DNA of 39,429 bases from Dysgonomonas sp. 520 (lineage in GTDB: Bacteria > Bacteroidota > Bacteroidia > Bacteroidales > Dysgonomonadaceae). How positions within the stretch are numbered: position 1 is the stretch's first letter; each line of letters starts with the position of its first letter. The position numbers were made by a program, and so were the translations under genes. The DNA lies in NCBI RefSeq assembly GCF_010501095.1, contig NZ_QVMP01000026.1, forward strand, positions 43,125 to 82,553, given 5' to 3'. This document shows positions 6,869 to 15,404 of this stretch, in pieces. The notes under the pieces were generated by a model. That model worked only from the letters and a program-made list of their open reading frames with translations, made no database searches and had not been told where the DNA came from.

Positions 6869-8584
6869 TTATTCTGTTTTTTTCTTTTTTTTACCGGTCA
6901 AATATACAAACAAACACAGTGCCAATATAGATATGCCGGTAATATATAAACTTATTTTTTGAATAAAAGTTCCTCCATACCATAATTTTAACTGACCCGA
7001 TTCTTCTGCAGAAATTTCTATCAGGCCTTCGTTGCTTTCTTCCACAGGAATATTTTTTCCGTTCATTGTGGCCGAGTAGCCTTTATAATACAATTTAGGA
7101 AATTCTATATTATCCTTTTCTTTTATGGTTATGTTGTAAGTGTAGACCCCTACCCCATCGTCTTCCGAAATCTTTTCTACGATAGAATTTTTTTCTGTTT
7201 TTATTTCTTTGCTTCTATCATACATATATTCCGTGTTGGGAAATCTTACACTCGGATAACTGGGAAATTTGTGTGAAACATATTCCAGATTGCCCAAATG
7301 GAAATTATTGTCTGTTATTGGTTTAGGATTTCTTATAGTATTGTTTTGATTTAGTTCATAGTTTAGATCTGGTGAGTTAAGATAATTGTAGCTGTTTATC
7401 GTTATTAAAACTAACGAAGCTGATATTATCACTCCCATTGCTATGTATTTGTATTTTCTTTTTTTGATAAGCACAGACAGGTACAATCCTCCTGAAACGG
7501 ATAACAAGAAAGTAGAAAATTCGAGTAGCCTCCACGGAAATTGTATGGTGCTGATCAATGATAAAGGAAATCTTGCCCAAGGAACAAAACTTGCTGTCAA
7601 TATTATGCAGATTAATCCTATAATTGTGCTGATATCGGCACTTTTCAGGTATTTATTTTCCGATTTTTTGATAAAAATTCTTGATATTACCATTATTGTC
7701 AGTATGATTCCTATTCCCGGTAAAAATTCGAACTGATTTGGAGTGAATCCTCCTGCCATTCCTTTTAGAATTGTTGTTATCGGCAATTTTTCGTTGTAAG
7801 GCATCTTACTGTTCAGATAAAATTCGTTCGACAGCATTTGTTCAAACATGGGGAAAATTGCATACGCAACAATGGGAATAGTTACCAGGCCTGCTATTAT
7901 CAGGTATTTTATTCTTGCGGTGTTTTTGAGAAAATCTTTGTAATATATTATTATAAAGATAATTACGAAAATAGCCGTCATGAATGAAGATAACAGGTGC
8001 GACAACAATAGCAATGAAAACCCGATGGTGAGGATATACCATTTTTTGTAGTCTCCTTTTATCACTTCGTACAATCCTAAAAATACGATTGGCAAAAATG
8101 TAAAGGAGATCGCCTCACCTAAAGCAGATCTGTTGTAAAGATCGAACAATCTGTAATACGAAAAAGTGTATACTATGGCCGAAATGTAGGCAGCAAAATT
8201 ATTGTTATATACTCTTTTGGTCAACTTGAATGTGAATAAACCACACAAAAAAGTTATAACAAAAATCAGAGATTTATATCCTATGGCGATACTTGTATAT
8301 TTGGCTATCAGCGCAAAAGGTATCAGCAGAAAATCGGAGTAAAACCATTTTGTAGCATATCCCATTCCATTTGCCGCGCTGTTGTCTATGTAGACAGGAA
8401 AAGTTCCGTTGCTTAGCGATTCTATCAGTGCGCCGATTCTTCTGTAATGAAAATTTACATCATCCCCTATTTGATATAGTTTGTTTTCGGGATGATAGCA
8501 GAAAATCATCAGAATGGATAGAAAAGCTAATATTAGTAGAAAAAGAATGAAATGCTCATTCTTTTTCTTTTCGTTGATCATCAT
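6869..8584 (-). CDS. Multi-spanning membrane protein, GT-C-like (PTPS_related / YfhO-like)
   Basis: 571 residues with about 12 hydrophobic segments and a C-terminal extracytoplasmic domain before a last helix (ISLYITGISILALCLFVYL) and a lysine tail. The first periplasmic loop carries GDDVNFHYRRI, and SSFMTAIF and SYYRLFDLYNRSALGEA follow; these fit the membrane domain named 6-pyruvoyl-tetrahydropterin-synthase-related, which structurally resembles GT-C glycosyltransferases using lipid-linked sugars. It therefore probably adds or processes a glycan outside the inner membrane, but this is inference. Codon 1 or codon 2 (both ATG) may be the start. It lies 28 bp after polA and one base before the YqaA-like gene. 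Confidence 0.65.
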   Translation of the reverse strand: MMINEKKKNEHFILFLLILAFLSILMIFCYHPENKLYQIGDDVNFHYRRIGALIESLSNGTFPVYIDNSAANGMGYATKWFYSDFLLIPFALIAKYTSIAIGYKSLIFVITFLCGLFTFKLTKRVYNNNFAAYISAIVYTFSYYRLFDLYNRSALGEAISFTFLPIVFLGLYEVIKGDYKKWYILTIGFSLLLLSHLLSSFMTAIFVIIFIIIYYKDFLKNTARIKYLIIAGLVTIPIVAYAIFPMFEQMLSNEFYLNSKMPYNEKLPITTILKGMAGGFTPNQFEFLPGIGIILTIMVISRIFIKKSENKYLKSADISTIIGLICIILTASFVPWARFPLSLISTIQFPWRLLEFSTFLLSVSGGLYLSVLIKKRKYKYIAMGVIISASLVLITINSYNYLNSPDLNYELNQNNTIRNPKPITDNNFHLGNLEYVSHKFPSYPSVRFPNTEYMYDRSKEIKTEKNSIVEKISEDDGVGVYTYNITIKEKDNIEFPKLYYKGYSATMNGKNIPVEESNEGLIEISAEESGQLKLWYGGTFIQKISLYITGISILALCLFVYLTGKKKKKTE

Positions 8585-8611
8585 ATTTATAATTAAAAGT
8601 ATTTGATTCGT

Positions 8612-11380
8612 TTAATGCGCTTCGAGCCAGTTTTTGCCTTTTCCTGAATCAATTTTTAAAGGAATGGATAATTTTACTGCATTTTCCATTTCTTCTTTAA
8701 CAATATGTTCCACGTGTGACATTTCTTCATTCACTACATTAAAATTCAATTCGTCATGCACTTGAAGTATCATTTTCGATTTGATATTTTCTTTTTCAAA
8801 TCTGTCGTAAATATTGTTCATTGCTATCTTTATGATGTCGGCTGCACTACCCTGTATGGGCGCGTTAATAGCGTTACGCTCAGCATATCCACGTACTGTG
8901 GCATTGTGTGAATTGATATCCGGAAGGTATCTTTTTCTGCCCAAAATTGTTTCAACATAACCTTTTTCTTTGGCAATTTTTATACTTTCGTCCATGTATT
9001 CTTTCACTTGCGGATAAGTTTCAAAATATCCGTCGATAAGTTCTTTTGCTTCACTTCTGGGTATGGTGAGACGTTCGGCAAGACCAAAAACGGAGATGCC
9101 ATATATAATGCCAAAATTTGCAGTCTTTGCTTTTCTTCGCATATCGCTGGTGACTTCGGTTATTGGTTTCTTGTATATTTTTGCTGCTGTTGCTGCGTGA
9201 ATATCTTCACCACTGTTAAATGCTTCCAACATATTCGGGTCGTTGCTCAAGTGCGCCATTATCCTGAGCTCGATCTGAGAATAGTCGGCAGAATAGAAAG
9301 TGCAGTTATCATCCGGAATAAATGCTTTTCTGATTTCCTTGCCTTGCTCGTCTCTGATGGGTATATTTTGAAGATTCGGGTTACTCGAACTTAAACGTCC
9401 TGTTGAAGTAACAGTTTGATTATAAGATGTGTGTATCTTGCCATCCAGTTTGTTTATCAATTGTGGCAGAGCATCTATATATGTGCTCAACAATTTTTTA
9501 AGTCCACGATATTCTAAAATTTTGCCTACTATCGGATGTTTATCTTTCAGGCTTTCCAGCACTTCTTCACTTGTTGTATATTGGCCTGTTTTGGTTTTTT
9601 TAGGTTTTTCAACGATCTTCAATTTTTCGAACAACACCTCCCCTACTTGCTTTGCCGAGTTTATATTGAATTCTAATTCAGCAAGTTTATGAATTTCTGT
9701 TTCAAGTTTTATCAATTCTTTAGTAAGAGTTTCCGACGATTCTTTCAAGGCTTGTCTGTCTAGTTTCACTCCGGTATATTCCATATCGGCAAGCACATAA
9801 ACAAGAGGAAGTTCAATTTCGTACAGAAGTTTTTCGAGTTTGTTCTCCGCAATTTCTTTTTCCAGTATATTCTTCAATTTCAGAGTTATATCGGCATCTT
9901 CACAAGCATAGTCGCATATCTTGCTTTGAGGAATATCCCGCATATTGAGTTGGTTTTTTCCTTTTGCACCAATGAGTTCGTCTATATGGATGGTTTTGTA
10001 GTTCAGGTAGGTTTCGGCCATGTAGTCCATGTTGTGTCTCAATTCGGGATTGATCAGATAATGGGCAATCATGGTGTCGAAAAGTTTACCTTTTACGTTT
10101 ATTCCATATTTTTTCAATACGATGATGTCATATTTTATATTTTGTCCTATTTTACATATTTTTTCATTTTCCAATATTTCCTTGAAAATTTCGGCTTGTT
10201 TTCTTGCTTCTTCAAATTTTGGAGAAATGGCAACATAATAGGCTTCATTTTCTTTAAAAGAGAATGACATTCCTACTAATTCGCTGCTAATCGGGTCAAC
10301 TCCGGTGGTTTCGGTGTCAAATGATACAAATTCCTGATCTAAAATTTTCTTCTTCAAATTGATCATATCTGTTTCATTATCAATGAATTCGTAGTTATGA
10401 TCAATGTCGTTTAACTCTGTGAGATTTGAATATTTTTTTTCTTCCTGAGTATTTGTATTGAATTCTTCAAACAGAGAAGTTTGAAATGGGGTAGGGGACT
10501 TGATATTTTTCTCCTCTTTTTTCAACACACGATTTATTAGTGTACGGAATTCAAGTTCTTCAAATAATTTTTGAATTTCATCTTCGTTGATTTCTTTTCT
10601 CAGATATTCGTCTTCTTTGAATTCGATTGGCACATCTGTTTTTATGGTTGCCAAAAATTTTGAGAAAATGATTTGTTCTTTATTTTCTTCAAGTTTAGTT
10701 TTTAGGCTTCCTTTTATTTTTTCAGTATTTTCCAGAATATTTTCAATTGATCCGAATTCTGAAATTAACTTTTCTGCGGTTTTTGGTCCAACTCCCGGAC
10801 AACCCGGAATATTGTCGGAAGCATCTCCCATCAGTCCGAGTAGGTCTATCATTTGTTCGGTTGATGCAAGATTATATTTTTCTTTAATTGCATCCGAATC
10901 TAATATGTCGAATCCATTGCCGGCAAATTTTGGTTTATACATAAATATGTGCTCACTTGTCAACTGACCGTAATCTTTGTCGGGAGTCATCATATATACG
11001 TCAAATCCTTCTTTTTCGGCTTGTTTAGAAATTGTTCCGATCACATCGTCGGCTTCATATCTGGGAACTTCTACTATCTTAATGTTGTAAGCATCAATCA
11101 CTTGCTTAATAATAGGCACAGATTTTCTTATATCTTCGGGTGTTTCTTCACGTTGAGCTTTGTAATGTTCGTAGGCTTCGTGACGGAAAGTTCCTCCGGG
11201 AGGATCGAATGCCACCGCAATATGAGTGGGATTTTCTTTGCGAAGTAATTCTTCCAGAGTATTTACGAATCCGAAAATGGCTGATGTATTTTGTCCTTTC
11301 GAATTTATTCTCGGATTTTTTATGAATGCATAATAGGATCTATATATCAAAGCATAAGCATCTAAGAGAAATAATTTCAT
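8612..11380 (-). CDS. polA: DNA polymerase I
   Basis: 922-residue three-domain polymerase used for Okazaki-fragment maturation and repair. The 5'-3' exonuclease domain fills the first 290 residues (LLDAYALIYRSYYAF, YEADDVIGT, GDASDNIPGCPGVGPKTA). The 3'-5' proofreading domain follows and looks intact: FVSFDTETTGVDP keeps the DxE pair and YACEDADIT the distal Asp. The polymerase domain has motif A (YSADYSQIELRIMAHLS), motif B (RRKAKTANFGIIYGIS) and motif C (LQVHDELN). A low-complexity linker around residue 300 separates the two exonuclease domains. The gene starts at 11380 and is divergent from ispB. Its last 100 bp contain a parS-like 16-mer at 8706-8721, and the linker contains the 11-mer TGGGGTAGGGG at 10487-10497. 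Confidence 0.98.
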   Translation of the reverse strand: MKLFLLDAYALIYRSYYAFIKNPRINSKGQNTSAIFGFVNTLEELLRKENPTHIAVAFDPPGGTFRHEAYEHYKAQREETPEDIRKSVPIIKQVIDAYNIKIVEVPRYEADDVIGTISKQAEKEGFDVYMMTPDKDYGQLTSEHIFMYKPKFAGNGFDILDSDAIKEKYNLASTEQMIDLLGLMGDASDNIPGCPGVGPKTAEKLISEFGSIENILENTEKIKGSLKTKLEENKEQIIFSKFLATIKTDVPIEFKEDEYLRKEINEDEIQKLFEELEFRTLINRVLKKEEKNIKSPTPFQTSLFEEFNTNTQEEKKYSNLTELNDIDHNYEFIDNETDMINLKKKILDQEFVSFDTETTGVDPISSELVGMSFSFKENEAYYVAISPKFEEARKQAEIFKEILENEKICKIGQNIKYDIIVLKKYGINVKGKLFDTMIAHYLINPELRHNMDYMAETYLNYKTIHIDELIGAKGKNQLNMRDIPQSKICDYACEDADITLKLKNILEKEIAENKLEKLLYEIELPLVYVLADMEYTGVKLDRQALKESSETLTKELIKLETEIHKLAELEFNINSAKQVGEVLFEKLKIVEKPKKTKTGQYTTSEEVLESLKDKHPIVGKILEYRGLKKLLSTYIDALPQLINKLDGKIHTSYNQTVTSTGRLSSSNPNLQNIPIRDEQGKEIRKAFIPDDNCTFYSADYSQIELRIMAHLSNDPNMLEAFNSGEDIHAATAAKIYKKPITEVTSDMRRKAKTANFGIIYGISVFGLAERLTIPRSEAKELIDGYFETYPQVKEYMDESIKIAKEKGYVETILGRKRYLPDINSHNATVRGYAERNAINAPIQGSAADIIKIAMNNIYDRFEKENIKSKMILQVHDELNFNVVNEEMSHVEHIVKEEMENAVKLSIPLKIDSGKGKNWLEAH
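8706..8721 (+). promoter_or_regulatory. parS-like site inside polA
   Basis: TGTTCCACGTGTGACA, identical over all 16 bases to the site at 18135-18150. It matches the general bacterial parS consensus TGTTTCACGTGAAACA at 13 of 16 positions, including the central CACGTG. It is in coding sequence, as some parS sites are in other bacteria. ParB binding is inferred. Confidence 0.65.
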
Positions 11381-11425
11381 AATTTTTGTATTTATATATT
11401 ATTTAAGTACGTAAAGTTACAAATA

Positions 11426-11459
11426 TTTGTGTCTGTATGCCGAAATATTTATAAATTTG
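11426..11459 (+). promoter_or_regulatory. Promoter for the polyprenyl diphosphate synthase gene
   Basis: A -7 element TAAATTTG is at 11452-11459 and a TTTG at 11426-11429 can act as the -33 element, 22 bp apart. The ATG of the gene follows 20 bp downstream. Confidence 0.55.
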
Positions 11460-11479
11460 CATTTCAATGATAATTAGCT

Positions 11480-12451
11480 ATGAATAAAAGGCTTCTCATT
11501 ACAAAGCCCATTGCTCAAGAACTGGAAAAATTTGATACGTTATATAGAAGTTCTATATCGAGTCAAAATCCAAGAATCCAGGAAATTATAGAATATTCCT
11601 TTAAGTCGGACGGAAAAAAAATTCGTCCTACTTTGTTGCTTCTTGCAGCCAAGGCTTGTGGAGAAATTAATGATACAACTTATTCTGCTGCAATAACTTT
11701 AGAGTTGTTGCATACCGCTTCTCTGATTCATGACGATGTTGTGGACGAATCGATGCTTCGAAGAGGACGCCCATCTATGAATGCCATTTACGATAATAAG
11801 GTGGCAGTTTTGGCCGGCGACTATTTTCTTTCGGCTGCTCTCATTAAAAGTGTTATGACTCAGAACTTTGAAATTATTTCGGAGGTATCAAAATTGGGTC
11901 GGAATTTGGCAGAAGGAGAATTGAACCAGTTGTCTTTGGCAAAAGAAATTATTATTGATGAAGACCAGTACTTTGAAGTGATCAGGAAAAAGACAGCATC
12001 TCTTCTTTCAATTTGTATGAAGGTTGGGGTTCTTTCTACCGGAGGATCTCAAAGTGATATAAATTTGTTTGAGAGGATAGGGGAGTACTTCGGTATTTGC
12101 TTCCAACTGAGAGACGATATTTTCGACTACTTTTCTAACGATGTTGGCAAGCCAACCGGTAACGACATAAAGGAAGGCAAAGTGACACTTCCTCTTTTGT
12201 ATGCTTTGAAAAATGTACCGGCTGAAAATTCGGCACAAATGTTCGATATTATTTATAAATCAGATTTTTCTGATGAAAATGTTGAACAATTAATCCAATT
12301 TGCACGGTCTAATGGTGGGGTAGAGTACACTTACTCTAAAATTGATTCATATAAAACTAGAGCTATTGAACTTATTGAGGAAGTATCTAATAATTCTATA
12401 AGAGAAACCTTAATTGATGTACTTGATTTTATAATTGATCGAAAATTCTGA
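11480..12451 (+). CDS. ispB: Polyprenyl (octaprenyl-type) diphosphate synthase
   Basis: 323-residue trans-prenyltransferase. The first aspartate-rich motif is LIHDDVVDES (DDxxD) near residue 84 and the second is LRDDIFDYF near 216; GKKIRPTLLLLAAKA and GDYFLSAAL are also family blocks. It elongates farnesyl or geranyl diphosphate to the long side chain of menaquinone, the quinone of this phylum. The chain length cannot be read safely from the sequence. It is the only plus-strand gene between 4.8 and 20 kb, has its own promoter and shares a short divergent gap with polA. Confidence 0.92.
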   Translation: MNKRLLITKPIAQELEKFDTLYRSSISSQNPRIQEIIEYSFKSDGKKIRPTLLLLAAKACGEINDTTYSAAITLELLHTASLIHDDVVDESMLRRGRPSMNAIYDNKVAVLAGDYFLSAALIKSVMTQNFEIISEVSKLGRNLAEGELNQLSLAKEIIIDEDQYFEVIRKKTASLLSICMKVGVLSTGGSQSDINLFERIGEYFGICFQLRDDIFDYFSNDVGKPTGNDIKEGKVTLPLLYALKNVPAENSAQMFDIIYKSDFSDENVEQLIQFARSNGGVEYTYSKIDSYKTRAIELIEEVSNNSIRETLIDVLDFIIDRKF

Positions 12452-12968
12452 TTCAGCTCTGTCAATTTCTTTTTATTTCCTTTCTTTAGATGCTTTTATG
12501 TTGTATAGATTTTAATTAATGCAATCTATATTAAATTATTGTTATTAGATTTCATCTATTCAAATTTCTTCTCTTTTTACTTATTATTTCGGTATATCAT
12601 TACACTTTTTTGAAATGATATTTAATCCTATCTTTTCTTTTTTGATTATTTTTTGTTTTTCATTTTTACCTTGTAACTAATAATAGTTTTCTATATATCT
12701 ATTATTATAAATAAAAATTATATTTTTAAGTATTCGTTTTTAATTTGTAATATCAATATATTCAGAATAATATTAATTATATATTTATAATGTAGTATAA
12801 TTACTGAATTTATATTAACATATATATTGTCTATATGTTACTTTCATTTTTCCTTCTGTTTCTATAATTATTTTTGATTGGAGACAAAAAAAGAAGTGAT
12901 ATTTCTATCACTTCTCTATAAAAATATTTGTAAGTATTTTCCTTTTTCAGTGGTGCATAATTTCTTGT
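12452..12968. other. 517-bp AT-rich gap, T-rich on the plus strand
   Basis: I see no credible coding frame here. The plus strand has many T-runs (TTTTTTGATTATTTTTTGTT and similar) and alternating TA near 12690-12840. The only clear element is the terminator of the deoC operon at 12892-12915. No known RNA gene was recognised. Confidence 0.6.
12892..12915 (-). terminator. Intrinsic terminator of the dtd-mazG-deoC transcript
   Basis: Perfect 9-bp stem AGAAGTGAT/ATCACTTCT around a 6-nt loop. On the minus strand it is followed by a run of T (TTTTTTTGTC). It lies about 55 bp after the deoC stop codon. Confidence 0.85.
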
Positions 12969-13838
12969 TTACTTAATTTTTTCAAGGAGATTTTTTGCCA
13001 ATCTGCTTGCTCCGATTCTGAAAAGTTCGCTGTTGCACCATTCTTCGCCCAAGACAGATTTTACGATGGTGAAATATTTTACGGCATCTTCTGTTGTGGC
13101 TATTCCCCCTGATGCCTTGAAGCCAATTTTCTTTCCTGTCTTCTCTGAATATTCTTTTATGATGGAACACATAACGTATGCAGCTTCCAAGCTGGCACCT
13201 TCATAAACTTTTCCGGTAGATGTTTTCAAAAAATCTGCGCCTGAATATATAGACAGGACAGAGGCTTTCGCAATGTTTTCTGCAGTTTTAAGTGCTCCTG
13301 TTTCAAGTATTACTTTCAGGTGTGCTTCTCTGCAAGCATGTTTTATTTCATCTATTTCTTCACAGAGTTCTTCGTAGTTTTCGTCGAAAAAGTGACCCAA
13401 ATTCATTACTATATCTATTTCTTCCGCTCCACTGGCAACGGCGAGTGCTGTTTCGGCTATTTTCACTTCCGAAAAAGTTTGTGAGCTGGGAAATCCTCCG
13501 GACACACAGGCTATTCTGACATTCTGTGCGGTCAATGCTTCTTTTACGGTTTCGGCAAAATTTGGGAATACACATATAGCAGCAACGTTGTCAACTTCTG
13601 GCATCGAGCCTTCAAAATCGTTTACACTTTCGGTAAATTTCCATACACTTTCGCGCGAATCGGTAGTGTTCAGTGTAGTTAAATCAATACATGAATAAAG
13701 TAGCTTATATGTCTCTTTATCATCGTTTTTATCGAAGTTTTCGGCAATAATTTTGTCTACGGCTGTTTTGACTTGCAAATCGTCTAAAGCAGTGTTGTAT
13801 TGTTTCAAAGCATCCAGATATTTGTTCGAATTTTCCAT
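12969..13838 (-). CDS. deoC: Deoxyribose-phosphate aldolase
   Basis: 289-residue class I aldolase that splits 2-deoxyribose 5-phosphate into glyceraldehyde 3-phosphate and acetaldehyde. The Schiff-base lysine lies in FLKTSTGKVYEGAS near residue 210; IDIVMNLG and GFKASGGIATTEDA are family blocks that bind substrate and phosphate. The ATG at 13838 was preferred to an in-frame GTG at 13844 that overlaps the stop codon of the MazG-like gene. It is a longer form (about 290 residues) than the 220-residue Bacillus type, close to the length of the E. coli-like enzymes. Last gene of a tight cluster with a terminator behind it. Confidence 0.93.
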   Translation of the reverse strand: MENSNKYLDALKQYNTALDDLQVKTAVDKIIAENFDKNDDKETYKLLYSCIDLTTLNTTDSRESVWKFTESVNDFEGSMPEVDNVAAICVFPNFAETVKEALTAQNVRIACVSGGFPSSQTFSEVKIAETALAVASGAEEIDIVMNLGHFFDENYEELCEEIDEIKHACREAHLKVILETGALKTAENIAKASVLSIYSGADFLKTSTGKVYEGASLEAAYVMCSIIKEYSEKTGKKIGFKASGGIATTEDAVKYFTIVKSVLGEEWCNSELFRIGASRLAKNLLEKIK

Positions 13839-13840
13839 AA

Positions 13841-14167
13841 TCACTTTAATTTTGAATTATTTATATGTCTGTCTTTATCTCTTGTTGTTTTCTTTTCCAT
13901 ATTCTTCCTGAAAGCCTCTGTTAGGTCTATTCCCGTTTGATTGGCAAGGCAAATAAGCACCCACATCACGTCGGCCATTTCATCGGCTAAATTCTTGTTT
14001 AAATCGCTCTTTTTGAAAGATTGATCTCCGTATGTTCTGGCCATAATTCTAGCCAATTCACCGACTTCTTCGGTGAGTATTGCCATATTGGTGAGTTCGG
14101 AGAAATATTTTACACCGTATTCTTTTATCCAATTGTCTACGGTTGTTTGGGCTTCTTTTATCGTCAT
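13841..14167 (-). CDS. MazG-family nucleotide pyrophosphohydrolase
   Basis: 108-residue all-alpha NTP pyrophosphohydrolase. The metal-binding EExxE...ExxD motif is present: EEVGELARIMAR near residue 30 and LADEMADVMWVLI near 62. Short single-domain members of this family (iMazG / dCTPase type) remove non-canonical or surplus dNTPs. It sits between dtd and deoC with gaps of 16 bp and 2 bp, so translation is probably coupled. The arrangement with a tRNA proofreading enzyme and a deoxyribose catabolic enzyme suggests a housekeeping role in nucleotide cleanup. Confidence 0.9.
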   Translation of the reverse strand: MTIKEAQTTVDNWIKEYGVKYFSELTNMAILTEEVGELARIMARTYGDQSFKKSDLNKNLADEMADVMWVLICLANQTGIDLTEAFRKNMEKKTTRDKDRHINNSKLK

Positions 14168-14183
14168 ATTTCGTATTTTCAGG

Positions 14184-14636
14184 CTATTCTCGCATCTTTG
14201 AATCTATAATTATGGTAACAGGTCCGTCGTTGATTAGTTCTATCTTCATATCGGCTCCAAATTGACCCGTTTTCACCGGCTTATTTATCTTGTTTGAAAG
14301 GTTTTCGCAGAAACTTTCGTAAAGCGGTATGGCTATATCCGGTTTTGATGCTTTTATGTAGGATGGCCTGTTGCCTTTTTTGGTTGATGCAAACAAAGTG
14401 AATTGCGACACCACCAGCATATCGGCATCAGTTTCCATACCCGATTTGTTCATTACTCCGTTTTCATCGTCAAATATTCGAAGGTTGACAATCTTGTTGC
14501 ATAACCATTCTATATCATTCTGATTATCAGAATCTTCTATTCCCAATAGAATTAATAGTCCTTTTTCGATGGAAGATTTTATTACATTATCTATCTTGAC
14601 AGAACTTTTCTGTACTCTTTGTATAACTACCCGCAT
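14184..14636 (-). CDS. dtd: D-aminoacyl-tRNA deacylase
   Basis: 150-residue DTD enzyme that hydrolyses D-aminoacyl-tRNA (and Gly-tRNA-Ala). It opens with MRVVIQRVQKSSV, and both active-site motifs are intact: SQFTLFA near residue 78 and the NDGPVTI loop near 138, whose cis Gly-Pro pair excludes L-amino acids. Normal length. It is the first gene of the dtd-mazG-deoC run; a TATTTTTG promoter-like element lies roughly 40 bp upstream and the hdeD-like gene before it has its own terminator. Confidence 0.95.
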   Translation of the reverse strand: MRVVIQRVQKSSVKIDNVIKSSIEKGLLILLGIEDSDNQNDIEWLCNKIVNLRIFDDENGVMNKSGMETDADMLVVSQFTLFASTKKGNRPSYIKASKPDIAIPLYESFCENLSNKINKPVKTGQFGADMKIELINDGPVTIIIDSKMRE

Positions 14637-14695
14637 TTATCTATGTTCTAAAGTCTTTTATACAAAAATATAAATTAAATTTGGTCTAAATAAAT

Positions 14696-14727
14696 AAAGC
14701 CGTATAAACAAAAGTCTATACAGCTTT
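14696..14727 (-). terminator. Terminator of the hdeD-like gene
   Basis: AAAGCCGTATA pairs with TATACAGCTTT (one mismatch) around a 10-nt loop. On the minus strand it is followed by ATTTATTT. It lies just downstream of the hdeD-like stop codon and upstream of dtd. Confidence 0.65.
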
Positions 14728-14748
14728 ATTTATCTTATTTTTAGATAA

Positions 14749-15324
14749 TTATCTCCTCAATTCTTTATTTAAAGCCCGAAGTTGAAATGCCAGGTATATC
14801 CGGAAAATTCCGTAGGTCAGAAATGCAAATCCTATTATCCATACTATCACAACGCTTGTGAATGCGGGGCTTATTATGAATATGAACGACAAGATGATGC
14901 CCAAAATGGATAAAAGTAACGACCATCCCCATCCCTTAGCACCGATCCGTTGCAAGTCTATCGATGTTGCCATCCCCCAAATGGAGCGGAACATCACCCA
15001 AAATCCCACGAAAAAAGCCAGAATTGTAGCTATTGATGCGGGTGGGAGGGATAATAAAATGACTCCGAATAGCAAATCAATTATCCCGCTGGTAAGTGTC
15101 CATCCCCATCCATGTAAAGAATTTTTGTTTGAAACAGCGAAGATTATTTCGAATAACCCACTGAATAAAAAGCTAATAGCAAAAAAATATGAGAAAGTTA
15201 TTATTGTACTTAGCGGATTGGCTATACACCAAAATCCGAGCGATAGAACCACTATTCCGATGAGTAGAGATACCCACCAATATTTGATTTTGTTTTTTAA
15301 GTAATAATCTAAATTTCTTTTCAT
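14749..15324 (-). CDS. HdeD/DUF308 family membrane protein
   Basis: 191-residue inner-membrane protein with six predicted hydrophobic helices arranged in pairs, the DUF308 (HdeD) pattern: LLIGIVVLSLGFWCIANPLS, then HGWGWTLTSGIIDLLFGVIL, then GWGWSLLLSILGIILSFIFI. The repeated GWGW turns between helix pairs are characteristic. HdeD is linked to acid resistance in enterobacteria; the role in this phylum is unknown. It interrupts the otherwise conserved-looking run uvrC to dtd and is bounded by its own terminator. Confidence 0.85.
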   Translation of the reverse strand: MKRNLDYYLKNKIKYWWVSLLIGIVVLSLGFWCIANPLSTIITFSYFFAISFLFSGLFEIIFAVSNKNSLHGWGWTLTSGIIDLLFGVILLSLPPASIATILAFFVGFWVMFRSIWGMATSIDLQRIGAKGWGWSLLLSILGIILSFIFIISPAFTSVVIVWIIGFAFLTYGIFRIYLAFQLRALNKELRR

Positions 15325-15404
15325 ACTATCGTCGTTTTAAATTATTCATATTGATAATAAAACATTTGATAGTGATGAAATGTTGCCGAACGAGGGTTTT
15401 ATTT

